Positions 16,935-25,326 of a DNA stretch of 64,000 nucleotides are shown piece by piece (position 1 is the stretch's first letter; the number at the start of each line of letters is the position of its first letter). Under the pieces are notes generated by a model. It saw only the letters and a list, made by a program, of their open reading frames with translations, had not been told where the DNA came from and did not search any database. Position numbers and translations under genes: made by a program. The DNA comes from Lachnospiraceae bacterium. Lineage in GTDB: Bacteria > Bacillota > Clostridia > Lachnospirales > Lachnospiraceae. Where the stretch lies: contig CAJTHM010000001.1 of the NCBI GenBank assembly GCA_910576125.1, positions 124,001-188,000 on the forward strand. The letters are read 5' to 3'.

Positions 16935-17890
16935 TTTCCTCCATATATAAATCTGGAGATATCTTCAAGTCCATATGCCGGGATGATACCGTTTTTTACC
17001 TTTTTATCTTTTGCAAGTACCGGCAATGCCTTTATCCCTTTTAGAGAATTGCTCATCCTTTCCGCATATACAATGGCATCATCATCTACACAGGAAGTAA
17101 GTACAGCCAAAATCCTGACATTGGGAAATTCACTTCTAATGTTGAGTAAAATATTCTCCTCAGTAGCTTCGATTTTGTTTGTCGAAAAGCAATATATTAA
17201 GACATCCATCCCTGTCTTAATTAAGCGCTTTATCGTTGCATATGCTTTTTCAATATTAATTTTTCCAATATCAATCCCTGCAATTTCATACCATAGCTGA
17301 CTACCTTCCATATTTTGATGCAGAATATAATCGTTTTCATGTAACACAGAAAATCTTATATTATTCAGTTCTGCCAAAGCATCAATCAACGTTGTTTTTC
17401 CGGAACTAACCTTACCAGCAAAAGCAACTTGCATTCTATTTTGTTTGCAAAAAAATGGGGGATTCTTTCTTTCCTGTGAACCCTTTCCTCCTTTCTCTTT
17501 CTTAATATATTTTTCTTTTTTGTCATTTTTACCGAACTTTTCAAAGTCATTATCCAAACCAGACAACTCTGACTGCGTTGTGGTTTCCTTTTGAGAACTT
17601 ATGATATTAGTGTCACCATATTCCTTTTCAATCAGTGAACTCAAATACATAAATTCATCGTTCGTACATTCCATTTCTAAATCCACGCCTCTATTACCCG
17701 TATTATAAATTTCATCTATTGTCTCAATTATTTTTTCTGCACTTTCGTAAATAGATGTCTGAGTGTATTCCTTTCTCGACAGAGGAGAAGAACTATCCAC
17801 ATGAATCCATTCGTCAGTCTCATTTTTTATATAATAAGAAATAGTTCTTGCCCCATGATTACAAATCATTTTTATACTATTACATCGCAT
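16931..17890 (-). CDS. P-loop GTPase C, divergent G3 motif
   Basis: The protein has 319 residues. Residues 1-100 are a separate domain of unknown type (MICNHGARTISYYIKNETDEWIHVD) that looks like a small substrate-recognition module. A low-complexity Lys/Gly linker (115-145) follows. The GTPase core has G1 GKVSSGKTT (159-167) and G4-like LTSCVDDD (264-271). Where A and B have DTVG, this one has EIAG (202-205), so the Asp that holds the catalytic Mg-water is Glu. It may bind GTP and hydrolyse it poorly, acting as a regulatory subunit. It has no hydrophobic C-terminal extension. It is the first gene after the WYL regulator, 91 bases downstream. Confidence 0.78.
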   Translation of the reverse strand: MRCNSIKMICNHGARTISYYIKNETDEWIHVDSSSPLSRKEYTQTSIYESAEKIIETIDEIYNTGNRGVDLEMECTNDEFMYLSSLIEKEYGDTNIISSQKETTTQSELSGLDNDFEKFGKNDKKEKYIKKEKGGKGSQERKNPPFFCKQNRMQVAFAGKVSSGKTTLIDALAELNNIRFSVLHENDYILHQNMEGSQLWYEIAGIDIGKINIEKAYATIKRLIKTGMDVLIYCFSTNKIEATEENILLNIRSEFPNVRILAVLTSCVDDDAIVYAERMSNSLKGIKALPVLAKDKKVKNGIIPAYGLEDISRFIYGGK

Positions 17891-17981
17891 TAAAACACCC
17901 CCAACAATTTTCAGATTATTTTAACTGGCCAGTATGGAAGTCAATATCTCCCCCTCCTTTTGGCATCCACATCTAAATTTT

Positions 17982-18938
17982 CTACCTACTAATCACCTCC
18001 ACCAACTCCCCCTGGCTCCGCAGCCACATATCAATCCCCTTCCCGAAAACCTCCGCCGCAATCGTATAGACCCCATCCTCCTCCGAAAGGATCCGAGCCG
18101 TAGGGAGCCTGTCCAGCACGGCTTCCACATTTTCTCCGATGAACCTGAACTTCACCTTCTCCAGCCTGCCCCCGTACATAAACTGCACCCGCTTGCGGAA
18201 CTCCCCTTCCTCGAATCTGCTGCTATATGGAATATGAAATTTCTCATCCAGAACGGTCAGTTTCCTGATCCTGTCGATTCGGTAGATTGTCGGAAAGGAA
18301 TCATTGATTACATCAAAATCCTTCCGCACCTCCTCATCATCGATGAAAGCAGTCAGATAAAAGTAATACTCCGAGAACATGATTGCCACCGGCTTCACCT
18401 TCCGATGCACCACTTTGCCGCCCTTGATCCGGCCATATTCCATCTCTATGTACTGGCAGTTCCGGACAGCCTGTCCGATATCCCACATGATATCCAGAAA
18501 CCGGATTCCGTGCCTGGGCTCCACATAGTGAAACTCCTCATTGCGAAGCAGTTCTTTCACCACTTTCTGGTTCTCCCTGGGCACGCAGCACAAAATCAGC
18601 CGCTCCAGCATGTCCGTCATCTCTTCTTTCGTGAAAGCCCTGCTGTCCAGCAGGATCTTGCACAAGGCCAGAATCTCGCTGTTGGACAGCTTCAGCCTGT
18701 AAATCTGATCCATGCGGTATCCTTTTCCGGCTTTGTCATAAGTGATGGTATTGATATATCCCGTGTTCTCTGCATCCAGTTCCAGAAAATTTCGGATATC
18801 GTCGATGTCCCTCTGGATGCTACGCTCATTTACATTATATTTCTGCGCTTCTGCCGTCTTGTTGACTATCTGTCCATTGATGAGCTGCGTATAGATTCCC
18901 AATACACGCTCCATCTTGCCATTTCCGGTGTCCCCCAT
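17982..18938 (-). CDS. WYL-domain transcriptional regulator
   Basis: The protein has 318 residues. Residues about 1-65 form a winged helix (LINGQIVNKTAEAQKYNVNERSIQRDIDDIRNFL). The middle and C-terminal parts form a WYL domain (VKPVAIMFSEYYFYLTAF, IDRIRKLTVLDEKFHIP) and a WCX-like end. WYL proteins are common controllers of phage-defence and other conflict islands and are thought to sense nucleic-acid ligands. It reads into the GTPase/ATPase operon with a 91-base gap and no clear terminator between. The promoter at 19141-19169 may therefore drive the whole set. Its composition is more GC-rich than the operon it precedes. Confidence 0.88.
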   Translation of the reverse strand: MGDTGNGKMERVLGIYTQLINGQIVNKTAEAQKYNVNERSIQRDIDDIRNFLELDAENTGYINTITYDKAGKGYRMDQIYRLKLSNSEILALCKILLDSRAFTKEEMTDMLERLILCCVPRENQKVVKELLRNEEFHYVEPRHGIRFLDIMWDIGQAVRNCQYIEMEYGRIKGGKVVHRKVKPVAIMFSEYYFYLTAFIDDEEVRKDFDVINDSFPTIYRIDRIRKLTVLDEKFHIPYSSRFEEGEFRKRVQFMYGGRLEKVKFRFIGENVEAVLDRLPTARILSEEDGVYTIAAEVFGKGIDMWLRSQGELVEVISR

Positions 18939-19140
18939 AATTCCTCCTCACTGCTATGCCCGCTTCCATATATGGCTCCCAGCCGTCAATCCTCGTTTCC
19001 CTGAATCATCGGTTTTCGGCGGCGCAGCAATAGCTTTAGTCTTCATTCCCCTTGCATCATTATAACCAATAGCCCCTCTTGGCACAACAGCAGATTCGAC
19101 AGATTTTCCATGTACGCGATATCCTCCATTTTCTTCCATC

Positions 19141-19169
19141 ATTATACCTAATTATATATATTTTTGCAA
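19141..19169 (-). promoter_or_regulatory. Strong promoter upstream of the WYL gene and island operon
   Basis: On the minus strand TTGCAA (19169-19164), 17 bases, then a perfect TATAAT (19146-19141). The start near 19134 leaves a leader of about 195 bases before the WYL ATG at 18938. A 62-codon frame beginning at 19142 overlaps the -10 element and so cannot be translated from its own first codon on this transcript. Otherwise the 310 bases between the WYL and XRE genes hold no recognised gene. Confidence 0.72.
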
Positions 19170-19248
19170 TAGTATCATTAGCATATCAATTTGCTGCTTA
19201 TTTTTTCCCGAATCTGACGGCATACTTAAATGATAAGGAGCGACCACT

Positions 19249-19587
19249 ATGAAAAAGAACACACCTGATGCCATAGCGCAAAACATCAAAAAATACCGCC
19301 TGCTGAACAATATGACCCAGGAGGAGCTGGCCCAGCATCTCAACCTGGATACGCAGTATTATGCCCAGCTGGAGCGCGGCGAGCGGAATTTCACCCTGCA
19401 GAGGGTCATCAGCGTCTGTCACCTCTTCCACATCGGAATAGAGGACATCATCGACGTTTCCTCCGAGAATACTCCTGAGACCCGGGAACTGCTGCAGTCC
19501 CTGAACCGGAAGATGCATTCCCTGAGCTATGTCCAGCTCCTGTCTTTGGACAGATTCATCGAAGAAATCGTACCGTATATTAAATAA
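19249..19587 (+). CDS. XRE-family helix-turn-helix regulator
   Basis: The protein has 112 residues. Residues 8-62 are a Cro/C1-type HTH (IAQNIKKYRLLNNMTQEELAQHL, then YYAQLERGERNFTLQRVISV). The tail has a Leu-rich helix that probably dimerises. The ATG has AAGGAG eight bases upstream. It is divergent from the WYL gene, with promoters back to back, and in line with the Fic gene 175 bases downstream. It may regulate either; no operator could be picked out. Confidence 0.9.
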   Translation: MKKNTPDAIAQNIKKYRLLNNMTQEELAQHLNLDTQYYAQLERGERNFTLQRVISVCHLFHIGIEDIIDVSSENTPETRELLQSLNRKMHSLSYVQLLSLDRFIEEIVPYIK

Positions 19588-19723
19588 GACGGAACGCTTT
19601 CTTTCCATTATACAGATTGGGGATGACAGAATGTGTCATTCTGAAATTTTTGCGGAATTTTGTCTTCAGAAATTTCCGGGAGATATCTGCCAAATCAAAA
19701 AAGGCTGCCACAAGCTCCTCATC

Positions 19724-19734
19724 TGTGCTATAAT
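19724..19734 (+). promoter_or_regulatory. Extended -10 promoter of the Fic gene
   Basis: TGTGCTATAAT contains the extended -10 TGn-TATAAT. There is no good -35 at 17 bases. The start near 19741 leaves a 22-base leader that contains the AGGAGG site. Confidence 0.55.
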
Positions 19735-19762
19735 GTCCATACTATGATTCAGGAGGTGTTCC

Positions 19763-20530
19763 ATGACCAGTTACGAGAAAGCTTTGGATTTATGGCGCAG
19801 TAAGAACATCGCCTCAGACGCTGAGCTGGCGGAAGCTTTGAACAGCCACAGCATCTCTTTCGCGTTCCACTCCGGAAAAATCGAAAACGACAACATTACT
19901 TACCACGATACCAGGGAAATCTTCGAACATGACGGCGTCACCTCTTACACCGGCGACTTGCGGACGCTGTTTGAAATCCGAAACGCGAAAGAAGCATATG
20001 AAATGTTTCTGAACGCATTCCGCACAAAGCGCCCTCTGGATGAAGCTTTCATCAAGGAGCTCCACCTCCATATGACCCACGGAACCTATGATGCGAGACG
20101 CTGGCAGCTGGGCGAGCGTCCCGGCGAATATAAGCGTCACGACTATGTGACGAGCCAGACAGAGGTAGGTGCCGCCCCGGAAGATGTGGCAGAGGAAATG
20201 GAGGAGCTGCTTGAAGAATTACAGGATGTATCCTCTGAAAATGTCCTGACCGCCGCTGCCTATTTCCACGCCAAGTTTGAGAATATCCATGCTTTTGCAG
20301 ACGGTAATGGCCGAACCGGACGGCTGGCGATGAATTATCTGCTGGTTCTCCATGGGCATCCTCCCATCATTATCCATGAGGAGGACAGGAAGGTGTATTA
20401 TGCCGCTCTGGAAGCTTGGGATGTCCGGCAGGATTTGGCGCCGCTGAGTCATTTTCTTAAAAGCCAGACTGAGAAGACGTGGAAAAAGCAGATTGCAAGA
20501 ACGGAAGGTGCGAGAAATTTCTTGACATAA
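19763..20530 (+). CDS. Fic-domain protein (probable AMP-transferase) with its own inhibitory motif
   Basis: The protein has 255 residues. The Fic core motif is HAFADGNGRTGR (176-187), matching HxFx(D/E)GNGRxxR, with Ala in place of the usual Pro. Upstream, SGKIEN (37-42) fits the inhibitory (S/T)xxxE(G/N) motif, placed N-terminally as in class II Fic proteins, so the enzyme should be held inactive by the Glu until released. Such proteins transfer AMP from ATP to target proteins. GGAGG lies eight bases before the ATG. It follows an XRE regulator and ends at a clear terminator. The target is unknown. Confidence 0.9.
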   Translation: MTSYEKALDLWRSKNIASDAELAEALNSHSISFAFHSGKIENDNITYHDTREIFEHDGVTSYTGDLRTLFEIRNAKEAYEMFLNAFRTKRPLDEAFIKELHLHMTHGTYDARRWQLGERPGEYKRHDYVTSQTEVGAAPEDVAEEMEELLEELQDVSSENVLTAAAYFHAKFENIHAFADGNGRTGRLAMNYLLVLHGHPPIIIHEEDRKVYYAALEAWDVRQDLAPLSHFLKSQTEKTWKKQIARTEGARNFLT

Positions 20531-20635
20531 GTTTAATACTTGCGTTCAATAATATAGAAAGGTAGCAAACTTTCAAATGTATCTCCGCTTACCGACAGCG
20601 AAGCCGAAACAAGTAGTCGGGCTCAAATGATTTGT

Positions 20636-20670
20636 AGAGGTTCTGTCTATGACAGAACCTCTATTTTATA
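20636..20670 (+). terminator. Intrinsic terminator of the Fic gene
   Basis: AGAGGTTCTGTC and GACAGAACCTCT form a perfect 12-bp stem with a three-base loop, followed by ATTTTAT. The minus-strand gene that converges from the right (GH4) ends at 20708 and may use it only weakly, because the T-run is on the plus side. Confidence 0.85.
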
Positions 20671-20707
20671 AAGAAAGGTATAATGGCAGAGTTCAGGAAA
20701 GCCTAAG

Positions 20708-22138
20708 CTATATCCCATACATCATCAGATATGCCTTTGTATTCTCACACATCTCCTCAAACAGCTTTCTGGCATCCGCCAGGCCGCAGGTCACCAGCGG
20801 GTCACCTGCAAATGCCTGGAAAATCCCCTCCAGATTCCGCCTGGCAATCGCCTCAGACAGCAGCTCCTGCTCCCCGCAGATTCTCGCCACCAGCGGATAA
20901 ATGGACTCCGGAATCTCCCCGGCAAAGACCGGCCTGAGACTGCCCGCCCGAAATACCGCGTTGGTCTCCACCACCGCACCCGCAGGCAGGTTGGGAATCT
21001 GCCCTCTGTTCGGAATATTCACGTTGGTGACCAGTTCAGTCAATCCCAGCAGGGCGCGAATCTGGTTGACTCCCTCCTCGCCAGTGCCGTTTATCTCCAC
21101 CTCTTCCTCGCCGCTTACCAGCCGTGCGCTCCGCTCCAGGCGTTGTCTTAAATCCTCTTTGCGCCAGGACACAGAGGTCAGCCCGAAATGCATCTCTTTG
21201 ACCCGCTCAGGGCTTTCCAGATACCATTTCCCCTCGCAGAACTCCGCCAGATGTCTGTCTCCCGCCGCCGCAATCCAACCGAACCTCTGGAACAGATCCA
21301 TCTTCACTTTCTCGTCACAGGCAAAGGCATTGTTCATCCAGTTGGCGTCCGCAGGCCCCTCCCCGCCTCTTCCGTCGGGATGTTTCCTGCAATATTCCGC
21401 ATAGACAGGGAACAGGTCCACATCCTGGTACTTCGCCTCCGTGAGCCATGTGAAATGGTTCACCGCCACAGGATTGACCTTGATTTCATGCCGCTCCACA
21501 TGCGGGATGCCCAGCTCTTCTTTCACCACTTCCGTCAGGAATTTCTGGGTGCCGAATACCTCATGACAGCAGCCGAAAGCCTTTATCTCAGGGAACACTC
21601 GGTACAGCGCTTTCACACAGAGCGTCATGGGATTGGTGTAATTGATGACCCATGCGTCAGGACAGCAGTTTTTGATACCCTCTGCAATGACCTCATACAT
21701 GGGGATGGTGCGCATGGCCCGCAGTATCCCTCCGGGGCCGCTGGTATCGCCCACCGACTGGTAGATGCCGTACTTTTCCGGCGTATGTACATCCGACTCC
21801 ATCTCGTCAAAAGTGCCGGGCAGAATGGAAAGGATGACAAAGTCCGCCCCTGTCAGCGCCTGTTCCAGTGTCTCCACTGCAGTGTAATGCCATGTGGTCC
21901 TGGCTCCCTGCGCGTGATTGAATTTGTTGCCGATGATTTCATTGTTCTTCGCCGCCTGCATGTCAATATCATACAGATGTACCGTGCCGCTGATGTCTTC
22001 ATAAGTCATCAAATCGCTCATCAGGCCCCAGGCCCAGCCTCTGGAGCCGCCTCCAACGTATGCGATTTTAATGTCCTCCACTTTGCTGCCATTGTACCTC
22101 ATGCTGCTACCTGTTCCTTTCTTTTCTATTTTTTTCAT
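20708..22138 (-). CDS. GH4-family alpha-galacturonidase (CHEV motif)
   Basis: Glycoside hydrolase family 4 enzymes cleave by an NAD- and metal-dependent redox mechanism. The nucleotide fold starts with IAYVGGGSRGW and the conserved DTSGPGG and NYTNPM blocks follow. The active-site signature is C-C-H-E-V-F: the CHEV variant is known to mark alpha-galacturonidases (LplD type), unlike CNIP or CDMP types that act on phosphorylated sugars. The ATG at 22138 (476 residues) has AGGAG eight bases upstream. It follows uxaA by ten bases in an operon for galacturonate breakdown, a context that independently supports release of galacturonate from imported oligogalacturonides. Confidence 0.9.
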   Translation of the reverse strand: MKKIEKKGTGSSMRYNGSKVEDIKIAYVGGGSRGWAWGLMSDLMTYEDISGTVHLYDIDMQAAKNNEIIGNKFNHAQGARTTWHYTAVETLEQALTGADFVILSILPGTFDEMESDVHTPEKYGIYQSVGDTSGPGGILRAMRTIPMYEVIAEGIKNCCPDAWVINYTNPMTLCVKALYRVFPEIKAFGCCHEVFGTQKFLTEVVKEELGIPHVERHEIKVNPVAVNHFTWLTEAKYQDVDLFPVYAEYCRKHPDGRGGEGPADANWMNNAFACDEKVKMDLFQRFGWIAAAGDRHLAEFCEGKWYLESPERVKEMHFGLTSVSWRKEDLRQRLERSARLVSGEEEVEINGTGEEGVNQIRALLGLTELVTNVNIPNRGQIPNLPAGAVVETNAVFRAGSLRPVFAGEIPESIYPLVARICGEQELLSEAIARRNLEGIFQAFAGDPLVTCGLADARKLFEEMCENTKAYLMMYGI

Positions 22139-22148
22139 CACAAATCTC

Positions 22149-23819
22149 CTACAGGGTAACCCCCTGCTTGAAAATCGCCATATCGTGATAGCCTGCCTCT
22201 TCGCTGCAGACCTTTCTGCCGGAGGCTACCTCCATCACATAATCGAACAGCCTGTCCGTTTCCAGCTCCATATGGCCCTCCTCCGCCAGCACGCCTGCGT
22301 TGAAGTCAATCCAGCCGGACTTTTTTCCGGCCAGAGCGGAATTGGTGGAAATCTTCACTGTAGGCACAGGCGATGCGAAAGGTGTCCCCCGCCCTGTGGT
22401 GAACAGCACCATATGCGCTCCCGCTGCGGCCAGCGCCGTAGATGCCACAAGGTCATTTCCCGGTGCGCTGAGCAGATTCAGGCCTCTGGTCTGTACTGTC
22501 TCGCCGTACTGCAGTACGCCCCGCACCAGAGCGCTGCCGGACTTCTGGGTGCAGCCCAGTGATTTGTCCTCCAGCGTGGAAATCCCGCCCTTTTTATTCC
22601 CCGGAGAGGGATTCTCGTATATGGTCTGGCCGTAGCTTTGGAAATACTTTTTAAAATCATTGATCAGCGACACGGTCTGCCGGAACAATTCCTCATTGGC
22701 ACAGCGGTTCATGAGGATGGTCTCCGCACCGAACATTTCCGGCACCTCGGTGAGGATGGTTGTGCCGCCCCGGGAAATCAGCCTGTCGGAAAAGCGGCCT
22801 ACAAGCGGGTTCGCCGTGATGCCGGACAGACCGTCGCTGCCGCCACATTTCATGCCGATTATCAGTTCGCCCACGCTGATTGGCTCTCTCCTGAAACCTG
22901 CGGCATATCGTACAAGCCCTTTGATGATTTCCAGGGCCTGAGCCACCTCATCCTCACATTCCTGGGCTACCAGGAACTTCACCCTGTCCTCATCGTATTC
23001 GCCGATGTAGGGCTTCAGCACGTCAATGTTGCTGTTCTCGCACCCCAGGCCCAGTACCAGCACGCCGCCTGCGTTCGGATGGCGAATCAAATCGGCCAGT
23101 ATCTTCCGGGTGCATTCCTGATCCTCTCCCATCTGGGAACAGCCATAGGGGTGAGGGAACGCGATGACCTCATCCACCGGTTCCGGGAAACGCCCTGCGC
23201 CGGTTTCCGCACAGAGCCAGTCATTGGCTCTCTTTGCGATGGCAGCGGCCACATTATTCACGCAGCCTACGGTGGGGATAATCCATATCTCATTGCGGAT
23301 GCCTGCCTTGCCATCGGACCGCCGAAATCCCATGAAAGTCTGTACTTCCCCTTTTGTTCCCCCAGGAATGCTTTCGCGGCCTGTTTCCTCCGGGCTTTTC
23401 CGGACTCTGTCCTCATCGTCTCCTCCCTGTACGAAGACTGGATTGTAGGAATATTCCAGCAAATCTCCCAATGCTGTCTTCAGATTGTGGGTGTGAACCC
23501 AGGAACCAGCCCTGATATCTTCCTTTGCATTCCCGATGCGATAGCCATACTTGATGACTTCTCCGTCCGCAGGGATATCACGAATCGCCATCTTATGGCC
23601 TGCAGGTATCTCCTCCAGGGCGATGGACAAATGGGCGCCGCAGCATTCTGGCAGGCCGTTTCCTTTGTCTCTCTGCACAGAAATGCTTTCACCTTTCGAT
23701 GCGTTTTCCTCCCGCTCCGTGGTGCCGCCTGTCATAACATCCAGCTTTGTCCCAGCCGAAATATCCCGCAGCGCCACTGCCACGTTATCTTTCTCATGTA
23801 TCCTTATGAAATCCTGCAT
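22149..23819 (-). CDS. uxaA: Altronate dehydratase
   Basis: Converts D-altronate to 2-keto-3-deoxygluconate, the third step of galacturonate breakdown. The 556-residue protein has an N-terminal SAF domain (IHEKDNVAVALRDISAGTKL and IPAGHKMAIRDI). Then comes the UxaA/GarD catalytic part with FMGFRRSDGKAGIRNEIWIIPTVGCVN, HPYGCSQMG, LGLGCEN and MKCGGSDGLSGITANP, whose Cys residues probably bind iron. A 34-residue insert splits the SAF domain (about 34-68), and a second low-complexity insert separates the two parts. The start overlaps the end of uxaB by 16 bases, so translation is coupled. Confidence 0.92.
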   Translation of the reverse strand: MQDFIRIHEKDNVAVALRDISAGTKLDVMTGGTTEREENASKGESISVQRDKGNGLPECCGAHLSIALEEIPAGHKMAIRDIPADGEVIKYGYRIGNAKEDIRAGSWVHTHNLKTALGDLLEYSYNPVFVQGGDDEDRVRKSPEETGRESIPGGTKGEVQTFMGFRRSDGKAGIRNEIWIIPTVGCVNNVAAAIAKRANDWLCAETGAGRFPEPVDEVIAFPHPYGCSQMGEDQECTRKILADLIRHPNAGGVLVLGLGCENSNIDVLKPYIGEYDEDRVKFLVAQECEDEVAQALEIIKGLVRYAAGFRREPISVGELIIGMKCGGSDGLSGITANPLVGRFSDRLISRGGTTILTEVPEMFGAETILMNRCANEELFRQTVSLINDFKKYFQSYGQTIYENPSPGNKKGGISTLEDKSLGCTQKSGSALVRGVLQYGETVQTRGLNLLSAPGNDLVASTALAAAGAHMVLFTTGRGTPFASPVPTVKISTNSALAGKKSGWIDFNAGVLAEEGHMELETDRLFDYVMEVASGRKVCSEEAGYHDMAIFKQGVTL

Positions 23820-25300
23820 AACGCCGCCCTCATACCGTTCTCCCTGATGTCATCCAAAAAATATTTAACCATATCAGTCAATCCCTCTGTTCGATTCAAA
23901 TCCTGTCCCCAGAAATCCGCTTTGCCCAGGAATGCCGCCACGAACTCCCCGCTGTCTTTCCCACAGTTATCCCGGAAAAATTCCAGCACCTCCATATCAT
24001 CCATGATACGATATTCCTGCCCGTTCCTGCGGCCGATGAGCGCCCTGTCCCGGATTTCAATGGAAGAAGAGCATTCCATGGGATTTCCTGCTCCCATCCC
24101 ACTATAAAACGCCATCAAAGCCGCCAGCGAAAAAGTAAGACGCTTCGGAAGTCTGCCGAACTTCTCCACATACCCCAACAGGCTGGGCATGCATCTGGCC
24201 CGCCACTTGGACACGGAATTCAGGGAAATAGAAAGCAGCGCATGCTTCACATATGGATTGTCGAAACGCTCAATCACCGCCCCGGCAAACTCCTCCAGCT
24301 CTCCTTTCGGCAAATCCAGCGCCGGAATCACCTCATCAAAAATCGTCCTCTCTATGAAGCTCCGAATGTCCCCATCCTCCATGGATTCCTTTACCGTATC
24401 ATAGCCGCACAGGAAAGAGGCCAGCACAAAAGAGGTATGGGCGCCATTGAGGATACGCACCTTTCTCTGCTTATAGGGCTTCTGGTCTTCCGTAAAAATC
24501 ACAGGGAGCCCCGCCTCCGGCAGGGGAAATTCCCCGCTGATGTCCTCAGGACTCTCAATGACCCACAGCGCAAAGGGCTCCCCCACGACCATGATATGGT
24601 CCTCATACCCCAGCGCCTCCCACTGCTCCTGCTCCGTGTCCCCGGGATATCCCGTGACGATGCGATCCACCAACGTGGAAGTAAAGATGCATGCCTCCTC
24701 CACCCAAGTCCTGAACCCATCGCCCAGATTCCAGAGTTCTATGAACTGCAGGACGCATTTCTTCAGCACACCGCCATTGTCATCTATCAGCTCCGCTGGC
24801 AGCATTACCAGTCCCCTGCCCCTATCTCCCGCGAAAGTCTCATATCTATGGTACAGAAACTTCGTCAGCTTGCCCGGAAATGTCCTGGGAGGATTCTGTT
24901 CAAATTTATCTCCGGCATCAAACACAATGCCGGCCTCCGTGGTATTGGACACCACGAACCGCAGCGCATCCAGTTCGGCCAACTTCATGAATTTCTCATA
25001 CTCGCCATAGGCGCTCACGGCATCCGCAATGCTGGTAACCTGCCTGTTACAGACCTTTGCCTCGCCGTCAACGATTCCCCGTAGCGACACGGTATACTGG
25101 CAGTCCTGCCTGTGGAACTTCTCCAGGTCTCCGGATTCTCTGGGCTTCACCAGCACGATATCCCCGTCAAATTTTCCCTGCTCGTTGGCAATGTCAATCA
25201 TGTAGTCGACAAAGGCTCGGAGAAAATTGCCCTCCCCGAATTGCACCACTTTGACAGGCCTTTCTTTTTTTCCCGTCATTGCTTTCCCCAAAATCTCCAT
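23804..25300 (-). CDS. uxaB: Tagaturonate reductase (altronate oxidoreductase)
   Basis: NADH-dependent reduction of tagaturonate to altronate, the second step after UxaC. The start is set at the ATG at 25300 because AGGAGG lies seven bases upstream and the dinucleotide-binding motif follows at once (VKVVQFGEGNFLRAFVDY). The product has 498 residues, normal for UxaB. The frame stays open upstream through five 18-bp repeats to 25453, which would add a MEEKHS-repeat tail, but no ribosome site supports that start. Mannitol-dehydrogenase-type C-terminal half with KVRILNGAHTSF and the catalytic-type Lys/Asn/His stretch. First gene of uxaB-uxaA-GH4. Confidence 0.92.
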   Translation of the reverse strand: MEILGKAMTGKKERPVKVVQFGEGNFLRAFVDYMIDIANEQGKFDGDIVLVKPRESGDLEKFHRQDCQYTVSLRGIVDGEAKVCNRQVTSIADAVSAYGEYEKFMKLAELDALRFVVSNTTEAGIVFDAGDKFEQNPPRTFPGKLTKFLYHRYETFAGDRGRGLVMLPAELIDDNGGVLKKCVLQFIELWNLGDGFRTWVEEACIFTSTLVDRIVTGYPGDTEQEQWEALGYEDHIMVVGEPFALWVIESPEDISGEFPLPEAGLPVIFTEDQKPYKQRKVRILNGAHTSFVLASFLCGYDTVKESMEDGDIRSFIERTIFDEVIPALDLPKGELEEFAGAVIERFDNPYVKHALLSISLNSVSKWRARCMPSLLGYVEKFGRLPKRLTFSLAALMAFYSGMGAGNPMECSSSIEIRDRALIGRRNGQEYRIMDDMEVLEFFRDNCGKDSGEFVAAFLGKADFWGQDLNRTEGLTDMVKYFLDDIRENGMRAALCRIS

Positions 25301-25326
25301 AGCTTTGCCTCCTGTCCGAATCCCCC

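Noticed and set aside
18954-19142. 62-codon minus frame just upstream of the WYL gene
   Set aside because: Its first codon overlaps the -10 box of the predicted promoter, there is no ribosome site, and the sequence matches nothing recognised.
21188-22159. 323-codon plus frame opposite the GH4 gene
   Set aside because: Shadow of a GC-rich coding strand; the minus frame carries the complete GH4 motif set.
22638-24107. 489-codon plus frame opposite uxaA/uxaB
   Set aside because: Spans two real genes antisense and has no coherent domain.
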